Source: Strigamia acuminata (taxonomy: Eukaryota > Arthropoda > Chilopoda > Geophilomorpha > Linotaeniidae). From it: a stretch of 64,000 nucleotides of DNA. Of the stretch, positions 1 through 9,256 are shown piece after piece; position 1 is the stretch's first letter; each line of letters begins with the position of its first letter. A program made the translations under genes and the position numbers. The notes beneath the pieces are model-generated. The model did no database searches and was not told where the DNA came from. It saw only the letters and a program-made list of their open reading frames with translations. The stretch is taken from assembly GCA_949358305.1 (NCBI GenBank), contig OX442322.1, positions 1,858,001 through 1,922,000 on the forward strand. Direction: 5' to 3'.

Positions 1-2098
1 GGGGAAAAAACACAGGAAAGATGTTCACTCCATATATGGTAGGAGTGTCACCACAGGATATAAAAAACTCAAACTACACTGATTACACAATGACATCAAG
101 TGGTGATTTTCCACATCAAATATCCCAACAGATAGGGTCCCTATGATAATGTGGAGAAATATCATAGAAAACCTAAAAAATTGCACTTATATAATTATTC
201 TAGATTTATAATTCTAAATAAATTCTGTTTTAAAAAAATAATATTCTTTTAATATTATCGTTTCTTATAAAATTTTAACAGGCAGTAAGTACTAAAACTG
301 AACAGTTATCAACTTAAACAAAATTTTATTTCTTCAAAATTTCTATTATATGGCAGATGTGCTCCCCACATATGCAAGACAAGATGGATTTTGAAAATCT
401 GAATTACGGATAAATATGACCAAGTCACAACAAATTGGTGCAATTGATAAAATAAGTCTACCAATTAATGTGCTGATCTCCATTAGACTGCGAGTATCTA
501 AAAAGCACAAGGAAATTTATTTTTACACAATCAAACAATGAAGAATGTGCCAATAATAAAAACAAAAATTAATAAAACAAACAATAAACTCTAAAAATGA
601 CCACATTGAAGGAAGGACACCATTTATTTGTGTCTTAATTACCATATATCTTCCAATTGTCGGTGGGTCTCCAATTGTATGCAGACCTCCAATTGTCTGA
701 TGCTGAGTTTAAATAGTCCGCAGCCTCTAATAGCACGCGGGCCTCCAATTGCACACAGGGTAAATTTCTTTTTTGCAAATAACGCACAGGGACGCTATTG
801 GAAGATATAGGGTATACTAAATTCAACACTAGTTACTCCTTTTTTGCACTATTTATTTCATTTTTTAAATATTTACTCCTGTGTTTGCACTACTTTTTTC
901 TTTTTTTGCACGAAAAATTCTATAAATTGACTATCTGGTCACAAATGACTCTCTTTGTGTTGTGACTACTTCTTGTCCACATTCACCATAAAAATGTAAC
1001 GCCCAATTGCTATAGTCTTTAAAACACAATTTTAAAAGTGTCTAAATATATCTAGATCACTCAATATTGGTAAATTGGCAAAAGTTAGAATATAATCATT
1101 GGCAAAACATTCCATTTTCTATAAAACCATGGTAAAGATGAGACAAGAAGTAATCATTGCTAACATTATGTCTGAGAAGTTATTGTAAAATAGTGAATAC
1201 TAAATGGAGTCAGGGTTATGTAGTCAATGGGTCATCATGTCACAAAAACGTGCCAAAAAAATCGGGAAAACATTACAAAAATGTCAAAGGCAAACACTGT
1301 AAAAATTAGCAAAAATTGCACTAGTCATTAAAATAGGTCTGAAAAGAGTAGTGCCAAATTTATCTTTTGATGCCACAAACTTAAATTCAGTGCACCAATA
1401 ATTTATGGGGTTTTAGCAGATAAAGGCCCAATGAAAAACCACACCACAGAACAGCCAAACAGCCATTACAGAACAGCCAAACTATTGGCTTTGACAGAAT
1501 TACTGTGACAAAAAGTTGAATAGCACCTTTCTAGATGATGTATTACTTTAGTTAATTATAATGTTTATGCAAGATTAAGAATAAAATAGTCAGTTTTAAA
1601 CCTAAGAATATAACCAGGTTGGATCCTTTCTTCGGCTCATGTTGCCTAAATATTACATTTTGAAGGGTTTAGAGATTTAATTTCCCATCTAGAATAGAAG
1701 TACTTGAATAAAACAAACAACGTGAGGATAGGGCAGGCGCAAAAACCCTTCTTAGAAAAAAAAATGCTTGGAAAAAGTAATGTCAAAAAAATATACCGAT
1801 TCCAATATAACATCCTGATTTCAATCATGCCCAAAATAAATGATGACAACTTTCCCATGCTGCAGGTAACTGTCAAAATAATCCAACGATTGAAAGTCAT
1901 CCAGTGATTCATTGACAGAGGAAGTCATCAAACCATTGATCTTCTAAAAATGGCACTGCTGGTTGAATTCTTGAAAAACATCTTTTCTTTCTGGGACAAA
2001 ACTGAGCAACTGGCTAAAAGAAATGAATCAGAAAAATAGACATCGAATAAGATATAATTTTCAAGACTGATGGGTTAGAGGGATGACAAAAATATAAC
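1..2098. other. AT-rich stretch, no gene seen
   Basis: I see no coding region here. The longest open frames are under 90 codons, low in complexity and without recognisable motifs. Near 650-760 the phrase CTCCAATTG recurs a few times, a local degenerate repeat. No RNA gene or transposon end was recognised. Confidence 0.5.
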
Positions 2099-2595
2099 CA
2101 AGTAATCTCTTAATCAAGCATCAAGTAATCTTTAATGAAATAATCTTTAATCAAGTAATATTTTAATCACGTAAACTTTTAATAAAGTAATCTTTAATCA
2201 AGTAATCTTTTAAGCATGTAAACTTTCAATCAAGTAATCTTTTAATCACGTAAACTTTTAATCAAGTAATCTTTTAATCACGTAAACTTTTACTCAAGTA
2301 ATTTTTTAATTACGTAAACTTTTACTCAAGTAATTTTTTAATTACGTAAACTTTTAATCAAGTAATCTTTTAATCACGTAAACTTTTAATCAAGTAATCT
2401 TTTAATCAAGCAATCTTTTAATCACGTAAACTTTTAATCAAGTAATTTTTTAATTACGTAAACTTTTAATCAAGTAATCTTTTAATCACGTAAACTTTTA
2501 ATCAAGTAATCTTTTAATCAAGTAATCTTTTAATCAAGTAATCTTTTAATCAAGTAATCTTTTAATCAAGTAATCTTTTAATCACTTAAATTTTA
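2099..2595. repeat. 16-bp minisatellite
   Basis: About thirty tandem copies of a 16-bp unit in two main versions, AATCAAGTAATCTTTT and AATCACGTAAACTTTT, which alternate and then homogenise to the first version at the right end. A third variant with AATTACGTAAACTTTT appears near 2300-2340. No open frame or regular spacer is associated. Confidence 0.9.
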
Positions 2596-3139
2596 AGTTT
2601 TTATGAATTTTTTAATTGCGGATTAATTGCTGGCTCATCCCGGGAGCCAAATTCTCAAAATCTTATTTTTGGCATTGTTCTGTGATTTTCGAGTGACGTA
2701 TTGTTTTGGTTGATTAAAACGAGGTTTGTTGTGGCAATACCAATACATACGGAATGTTTACATATGAAAAAAGTCGTTTTGACATATCCGATACAGCGAT
2801 AGGTGCATATTACATATTACGTAATACGCACGTTCACTAAATTTTTGCGAAAAACCCCCAAATATTGACCAATTGCGAACTTTCCGCCAAATTGCGGATT
2901 TTCCGCAAAATTGCGGCATTACGGTCCGATTGCGGCAATTGCAGACAAAAAACCACTTCCAATTTCAAAATTTTTAGTCTTAAAATGATGCATTTGGATT
3001 ATCCACACTTTTAAAAACATTTTCAACAAAATTTATTTTCCGCAAAAATAGCAGCTCTAATTATGATTGTAAAAATTTTAAATTTTTGTGAAAAAATTTA
3101 AATTTTTTTTAAATTTTGTATGAAATTGTATCAAAATTT
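2596..3139. other. noncoding stretch with ATTGCGG words
   Basis: No gene seen. Between 2870 and 2945 the words ATTGCGG and TTCCGC recur irregularly. The sequence then becomes a run of A/T-rich low complexity up to a G-rich transposon end. Confidence 0.4.
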
Positions 3140-3275
3140 TTTTATTTGCGGGGGTGGTCAGTTTTGTTACGTAATATTCTAAGGGGGGGTTGTGGATTTG
3201 TTACAACCTTGTTACAGGGAGGAGGTTTAAAAATTGAAAAATCAGCCTTACGTAATTTATGGACGGCCCCTATCA
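3140..3275. mobile_element. Harbinger-like element, right end only
   Basis: This segment resembles the right end of the nested element at 31928-33376. Both contain a G-run, TTTGTTACGTAAT-type text, GATTTGTTAC, ACCTTGTTACAGGG, and finish with TTACGTAATTTATGGACGG. I found no matching left end nearby, so it is a truncated or one-ended copy. Confidence 0.6.
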
Positions 3276-3391
3276 CATTATATTTATTTATATTTTGTTA
3301 TTTCCAGGCATTGTTCTATTTATCTAATTTATTATGTTAAGTGTTTATTTTTTAAAGCTGATGCATCCGGGTGCTGTTCCAACGGCAAATT

Positions 3392-3515
3392 TGAAGAGTC
3401 AGATATGCAATGGAGCTTTCATATATTTATACATTCATCTTGAATTTTTAATAACACACGTTTCATACATAGTTACCAAAATACATTGTTGATTTTATAA
3501 AGTATTGTTCCAACA
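3392..3515 (-). repeat. Copia-1 3' LTR
   Basis: 124 bp, TG...CA ended on the minus strand. It differs from the 5' LTR by a C/G and a T/C. Just inside lies the purine-rich tract GAAGGGCGAGAA (minus strand, about 3516-3527), the likely polypurine tract for plus-strand priming. Confidence 0.9.
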
Positions 3516-3525
3516 TTCTCGCCCT

Positions 3526-5415
3526 TCATCGTAACGGTGAATCACATAGTCGCAAATTAATAAAATCCTTTGTGGTGATCAATTTCAAACCACCTGTTGC
3601 CTTAGTCATAATATCTGCAGGCATCTCTTCTGTAGACATATAGTTGATATCATAAGTTCCATCTTGAACATCCTCACGTAAAAATAACACTCTCCTGTGA
3701 AAGTGTTTTGTGCGCCCATGGTACTGGGGGTTTTTAGTGAGGGCGATGGCGGCTTGATTATCAGAAAAGATTTGAATCGGTCTTTGAATTAATTTGGTCA
3801 TCTCAAGCTGTTCCAGCAATGATGTTATCCATTTCAGTTCTTTCGCTAACTCTACCATTGCTACAAATTCCGATTCACATGTTGATAAGGCAATTAGCTT
3901 TTGCTTCTTTGATTGCCAAGTGATGGTTGAATTTCCCAGCATGGTGATAAATCCTGCATAGCTCTTTGCATCAACCGAGGCACTGTTCCAAGATGCATCG
4001 GCATATCCTCGCAATAATCCAAATCCCTGAGAATAAATTAATGACAAATCAGCCGTTCCTTTTAAATAGCGAAGGATCTTCTTTGCTGCTGTCCAGTGAG
4101 CGTCATGCGGATTCTGCAACCACTGCGATAGATAGGATACCGCATAAGCGATATGTGGTCGAGTAGCTTGAGCCAAGTAGGATAAAGAGCCAATTAATTC
4201 TCGATAGGGCTCGTTAATTAATGGTGATCCGAGCGGATAATTAGGGTCCTCCAGTTTCTGGGATGGGTCCATGGGTGCTCTACTTGTCTTTGCATTCATC
4301 ATGTTGAATTTAAGCAAGACCTCAAATATATACTTGGATTGGTCCAACAAAAGTGCATACGGGTGGGTCTGTCGCCTAATCCTGATGCCCAAAATCTCTG
4401 TGACTTCTCCAAGGTCGATCAGATTAACTTGCTTCATCACTTTCCCCATTATCTGATCGAGCATCCGTGTGGCGTTAGTTGCCGGCATCAAATCGTCGAC
4501 ATAAGTGCCCATTATTATAATGTCGGTACCATTTTTCCACAGATGAACGCATGGATCAACTACCAACTTCTTAAATCCCGCTTGTGCAAGTACCTTGTTC
4601 AGGGCTTCATGCCAAGCGCGGCCTGCCTGAGGTAAACCATAAACTGCCTTATTTAGGAGCCAAACATCGTTTTCTCGCCCAGGTTGAATAAAGCCTTGAG
4701 GTTGCTCCATGTAGACTACCTCCTTCAATTTCGCATGGAGGTATGCTGATTTGACATCGTAGTGCTTGACTATAAAGCCAAACATTGCAGCAATGGCTAA
4801 GATAATTCTGATGGTAGCCAATCGAGCCACAGGGGAAAAAGACTCTGAATAGTCAATGCCCTTGTGGACATTGTAGCCTTGAACAACTAGACGGGCTTTA
4901 TATTTCTTCTTAAACTTGTATACCCAGCGAGAGCCAATTACTTTTGCATCCTGTGGTCTTGGAACCAAAGTCCAAGTATTTTGTTGGGTGTGGGAGGCTA
5001 TTTCCTCTTCCATAGCCTTTACCCATTGGCTCGCCTGGTCAGATGTCACTGCCTCAGCAAATGTCTTTGGTTCATGTATCGGTACTTCAACCTGTGGGTT
5101 GGTGTTCACCACATGTGCTCGTTGGTTCTCCCAACGTTGTGTGCGATGCTGTCGCCAATCAATTGCCTGATAAGGCTGGACCTGACGTCGTATCCTTGAA
5201 GGATATCTCCGTTCTGGACCCGGTGTCGGTCTGGTGGGTTGTTGAAAAACAACTGGGGGTTGGGAGCTTACATCTCCCTCAGGTATGTACACCATTTCTG
5301 GTTCATGATCAGGTTTTACATTCTGTCCTGATAATAATTCCATTCCCAATCTGGACTCATTGAACTTAACATCTCGTGCCACAATGATATTATTAGTATC
5401 TTGGTCATAAAACTT
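3526..5415 (-). pseudogene. Copia-1 pol: reverse transcriptase and RNase H
   Basis: Open for 618 codons from the Met at 5382 to a stop at 3526-3528, and in the same frame as the upstream gag-pol segment, from which only the TAG at 5416-5418 separates it. An RVT_2 domain starts around WVYKFKKKYKARLVVQGY and has the active-site box YVDD intact. Copia RNase H follows, with YADASWN, STCESEFVA and SDNQAA, and ends in the usual ADIMTK motif. It would copy the element's RNA into cDNA in virus-like particles. The catalytic boxes look intact, but the region cannot be made as a gag-pol fusion unless the stop is read through. An internal Met start is possible but not typical of copia. Confidence 0.92.
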
Positions 5416-7344
5416 CTAGCCCGGCTTCAACAAGGGATAGCCCATGAAAATGACCGGTTTAGCACGAGAATCCAACTTATTCCTATGTTGCTTTGGAACC
5501 CATGCGTAAGCAATAGTGCCAAAAATCCTCATATTAGATATATCTGGTTTTCTTCCAGTAAGTCTTTCATAGGGTGTCTCGCCCGGAAACCTACGTGTTG
5601 GTGAGCGATTCATTGCATATGCGGCACATGCCGCAGCTTCAGCCCAAAACTTGTGTGGCAACTTGGAATCATTCAATAGTGTCCTTGTCTTGTCAAGGAG
5701 GGATCTATTTGCCCTTTCAGAGACTCCATTTTGGGATGGACTATAGATGACGGTAGTTTGATGTTGAATTCCCCTTGTGTCCAAAATTGCCCTAAAGTGT
5801 TGATTTAAAAATTCAGTCCCGTTGTCTGAGCGGACCATCTTGACTTTGGCTTCAAACTTATTTTGATGTGTGTCTATAAATTGTTCAAAAACACGCGAAG
5901 TCTCAGCCTTTGAGACCAAAAAACGAGGAAACAAACACCTTGAATAGTCATCTACAATCATGAAGATATACTCTGATCTTCCAATTGAAGGGTGTGGCAT
6001 GGGACCACACAGGTCTACATGCAGCATCTGTAGCGGCCCACTGGCTCTAATTGATGGTGCAGGCAAAAACGGGCTTCTGGTGTGCTTTGCTGTCACACAT
6101 TCCTCACACAATGTCCATTTGTGAACTTTATCAATTGTCATCCCTGTCACCATATTTTTCTTTACTAAATCCTTTAAGGCACGATTGTTTATGTGTGCCA
6201 ACCTGCGGTGCCACAACTCTGATCCCGTCAATGGAGGTTGTGATTGAATAGCCATCACTACTGCTTTGTCTTCCATTGTGGGTGCATTGGGGCTTCTTGC
6301 TTGTAATCTGAACAATCCCCGATGGGATGAAGCTTGGAACACTTGTACATTGTCAATTGTAGAAACTGTACAGCCACGGGCTGTAAATGCCACTTTATAG
6401 CCCAAATTAGTCATTCTGCTTATTGATAACAGGTTACCACTCAATTCAGGCACATAATAGGTGTCTTCCAACTTGAGTACTCTGGCTTGGTCACCAAACC
6501 AAATATTTAGCATGATTACACCAGTTCCTGATGCTTTGATCTCTCTGCCATCAGCCAATGAAACCATCTTGGCAAATGAGTCATCTAATGTTGTGAATAA
6601 ACTCCTGTCTCCACTCATATGTGAAGTTGCACCCGAATCCAGGTACCATATGTAAGGGTCAAATTGTTCTTGGTCTATCAAAAGTTCGTTCTCCCTGTCC
6701 ACATGAGCAGGGTCACTGTCCAATGCAACAAGAGCGAACTGTGGTGTTTGATCTTCCACATCTGTCACTCGCTTGGATGTGGACGGTCCAGATGATCCTC
6801 GCCCTCGGGGAACCCAAGGTCTTGACCGGGGAGGAAAACCACGATTGACAGATGTAGATGGCTGAGTGTCTTGGTTCTGCTGGGGTGGGCGGCGACAATC
6901 CACTTGTCTATGGCCTGGAATCCCACAATTCCAACATTTGAGTTGGGTTCGACCTCTGGCTGGTCTGCCACCTCTGCCCCGTTGATAGGAGGTTGCACCT
7001 CGTACCCAATTGGCACTCTCCAGCTTTGGAGTTGTCTGTTGTGGCTTTCTTGCTTCCTCAGCCAATAAGGCACGTTGCAAAACTTGAATTGTCATTGCTG
7101 CCACTCCCAGTACATCACAGCTGCGTACAACATTAATATAATCAGCAGTTAATCCTTTCAAGATGTGTGAGCAAAGTTCTGGTTCTTCAGTCACTATTCC
7201 CAATGATTGGAGTTCCTGAGCTACTGCTGTGGCACGCCCAATGTATTCCAGAATTGTCTCTCTAGGTTTCATCTGAATTCTTCCCAAGTCAGTTTTTAAT
7301 TGAACTTTTAATTCTGCTAAGACACCTTGGTTCTGGACTTGCAA
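5416..7344 (-). pseudogene. Copia-1 gag C-terminus, protease, integrase
   Basis: 642 open codons. Order: end of the copia gag domain (LKVQLKTDLGRIQMKPRET region), zinc knuckle CWNCGIPGHRQVDC, aspartic protease YLDSGATSHMSG, pre-integrase LWHRRLAHINNRA with CEECVTAKH, then the integrase core with HVDLCGP, VRSDNGTEF and NGVSERANRS, so the DDE set is visible. The frame ends at a TAG (5416-5418) within the segment linking integrase to reverse transcriptase. The 5' end is cut off by the MITE at 7348. A processed polyprotein is the norm in this family, so both breaks should inactivate this copy. Confidence 0.92.
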
Positions 7345-7347
7345 TAA

Positions 7348-7763
7348 GGGGTTTCATAAATGACACGCTGAAGGCGCTGAAGTGATTGTTCCAATAATCA
7401 CAATCACTGCATTATTGAGGACCCACACCAGATCCAAGTGATTATTCCTTAAGTCACATAACTTTTTTTTTTTTTTTATTATTCTTATTTTTTTAATGTA
7501 TTTTTGTAACCTATTTATTTATTTTTTTAAATTAAATTAATTATTTATTTTAATTTTTTTAAATATTTACAACCAACTCTTATTTCCTTAGTTTAAGCAC
7601 TCTTCAGCACTAAAAACTCCTTTTCAGACGATTATAAATAAGCGCTGAAACGCTGAAGCGATTATTCATGTGATTGGCCCATCCAAGTCACATGATAATC
7701 GCTTCAGCAGAATAATCATCATAATCGCTTCAGCGCCTTCAGCGCACCATTTATGAAACCCCT
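7348..7763. mobile_element. MITE inserted in Copia-1 gag
   Basis: A 416-bp element with imperfect terminal inverted repeats of about 38 bp: left GGGGTTTCATAAATGACACG..., right (reversed) GGGGTTTCATAAATGGTGCG..., followed on both sides by CTGAAGGCGCTGAAG. TAA flanks both ends (7345-7347, 7764-7766), matching the 3-bp TWA duplication of PIF/Harbinger elements. The ends could also be read as AGGGG with a TA duplication. The core is A/T-rich and noncoding. It splits gag between codons of the UBN2-type domain and is therefore younger than Copia-1. Confidence 0.85.
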
Positions 7764-7766
7764 TAA

Positions 7767-8054
7767 TTTCTCCCATGCTTCTGCTGCAGTAACAACATTC
7801 ATCACATATTTCATTTGAGTAGCATCTATTGTGGATAAAATTGTATTCAGCACTTCCACATCTTTAACCTGCCATTCATCCAATCTGGTATTGAAAGTTT
7901 TCTCATCTTCAGTTATCAATTTAATGGGCATCACAGGTGCTGCAGTTGGATCCCACTTGTGTTTGGATCTCAGTAGAATTGCCACTCTAAATTTCCATGC
8001 ACCATAGTTTCTGCCATTCAACTTCTCAACTGGAATTACAAATTGATCTGCCAT
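7767..8054 (-). pseudogene. Copia-1 gag, N-terminal fragment
   Basis: Begins at MADQFVIPVEKLNGRNYGAW, the standard start of copia gag (DUF4219-like, then UBN2-like). I prefer this Met at 8054 to the earlier one at 8084 because the gag homology starts here. The recognisable part runs to AAEAWEKL and is cut by the MITE, after which gag resumes at 7344. In the family this domain forms the capsid-like shell. Confidence 0.88.
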
Positions 8055-8250
8055 CATTTCCTCAGAAATAGCACTTAAAATCAACTAATCAGTCCAGGGC
8101 TTAATGTTGCACAGGCTTATCACTCAGGCAATTCTGGGCCTAATTCTCATGGAACATTTAAAACTGCATTAAAACTTCAGATTTCCAACCTTTCTTCACA
8201 ATATGCAATTGTTCAGCCAAAAAACAGTCCATATTTCACATAATAAATTT

Positions 8251-8270
8251 GTGTCTGGGCTCATAACCCA
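8251..8270 (-). promoter_or_regulatory. Copia-1 primer-binding site (half-tRNA type)
   Basis: Directly inside the 5' LTR the minus strand reads TGGGTTATGAGCCCAGACAC. This is complementary to the anticodon arm of initiator tRNA-Met, which contains the CAT anticodon, not to the tRNA 3' end. Drosophila copia is known to prime with an internally cleaved initiator tRNA-Met fragment, and this site fits that mode. Confidence 0.85.
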
Positions 8271-8394
8271 TGAAGAGTGAGATATGCAATGGAGCTTTCA
8301 TATATTCATACATTCATCTTGAATTTTTAATAACACACGTTTCATACATAGTTACCAAAATACATTGTTGATTTTATAAAGTATTGTTCCAACA
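8271..8394 (-). repeat. Copia-1 5' LTR
   Basis: 124 bp, unusually short for an LTR, identical to the 3' copy except at two positions. It should carry promoter and polyadenylation signals for the element, but no clear TATA box stands out beyond a TTTATAAAATC motif near its start. Confidence 0.9.
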
Positions 8395-8609
8395 AAATTG
8401 CTTCAGGGCGAATCAGGTCATTTGTACGAATGACAAATATGTCTTATTTTGTCCAAAAGCAGTCCCAGTGACATATTTCTCCCAAATCGCCATTGGGAAG
8501 GTGTTTGGACCTTTCCCATGGCAAATTGTTAAACATTAACTTTCCCATAGCCAAACCTGGTTTCAACAGGTTGCTAGCTGTGGTCGGTCAAATCAGCCTT
8601 CTTTTAAAA
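8395..8609. other. flank with repeat-family similarity
   Basis: No gene. From about 8460 the text (TTTCTCCCAAATCG, TTTGGACC, CTTTCCCATAGCC) is repeated in inverse orientation with divergence at 11905-11990 and at 12990-13017, so this belongs to an interspersed repeat family. Confidence 0.5.
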
Positions 8610-8761
8610 TGCTTCTGCGCATGTGCAGAATCTTATTTTTCCAAATGCAATCGCATTTTTTCTGGTCTGAGCACATTAAAACATGTGCTGAGGTCAGGAA
8701 AATTGTGATAGCACCTGGAAAATTAAGATTGTGCACATGCACAGAAGCGTTTTAATATACC
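8610..8761. repeat. foldback (hairpin) element
   Basis: Two arms of about 72 bp, 8610-8681 and 8686-8761, are imperfect reverse complements, with words such as GCGCATGTGCAGAATC facing GATTGTGCACATGCACAG. The turn lies in AGCACATTAAAACATGTGCT. The same arm sequence recurs at 12885-12960. Confidence 0.75.
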
Positions 8762-8842
8762 GCCTAGTGCTAACAAGTGGCAAAACAGTGTACGGCACTC
8801 ACATAATAGTGTTTTATGTTGTAAATGTTATTATTATTATTA

Positions 8843-9125
8843 GTTGCCAGCGACTAAGGCTGCCAGCACCTATATTTTAAGCCTTTGTTGATTTTTTTCT
8901 TGTTAGCTTATTGATTTTTAGCGTTTTAAATAAATGAATAAAAAGTTTTATATTAAGTTTTTTGCCAGGCTTGTTATTGCCAGCGTCTACACTGACAGCG
9001 TTTATAGTGCCAGCGTTTCTTCTGCCAGCGTCTCTCTTTGCCAGCGTTTTTTCTGCCAGCGTCTCTCTTTGCCAGCGTTTTTTTGCCAGCGTCTCTCTTT
9101 GCCAGCGTTTTGACCGCCAGCGTTC
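8843..9125. repeat. left subterminal GCCAGCG array
   Basis: The heptamer GCCAGCG occurs about ten times, mostly as GCCAGCGTCTCTCTTT and GCCAGCGTTTTTTCT, clustered in 8995-9125 just before the promoter. The array could serve both transposase binding and autoregulation, which is inference. Confidence 0.8.
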
Positions 9126-9197
9126 GTTTTGCGTTACGTACGCGTCGCATACACGCTAACGTAACACGTCGCGAAAACGTTACCAGTTGACGCCACT

Positions 9198-9205
9198 TAT
9201 ATATA
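9198..9205 (+). promoter_or_regulatory. TATA box of the MULE-RING gene
   Basis: TATATATA lies 52 bp before the ATG at 9257, placing a transcription start near 9228-9235 and giving a short 5' leader. The GCCAGCG array ends about 70 bp upstream of it. Confidence 0.55.
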
Positions 9206-9256
9206 GGCAAGCAATTTAAATTGAATTTTATTTCCATCGTCCACATTCGACTCAAC

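Larger units (their letters stand above)
3392..8394 (-). mobile_element. Copia-1: complete Ty1/copia element with TSD
   Basis: A full LTR retrotransposon on the minus strand. Two 124-bp LTRs (3392-3515 and 8271-8394) begin TGTTGG and end TCTTCA and differ at two visible positions. They are flanked by the exact 5-bp TSD AAATT (3387-3391 and 8395-8399). In order it carries a primer-binding site, gag with CCHC knuckle, protease, integrase, reverse transcriptase and RNase H, the copia order. Two lesions break it: a MITE in gag and one in-frame stop between integrase and reverse transcriptase. The near-identical LTRs point to a fairly recent insertion. Confidence 0.95.

Noticed and set aside
635-829. 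Small overlapping frames on both strands at 628-829
   Set aside because: Local CTCCAATTG repeats keep both frames open; no start context or motif supports a gene.
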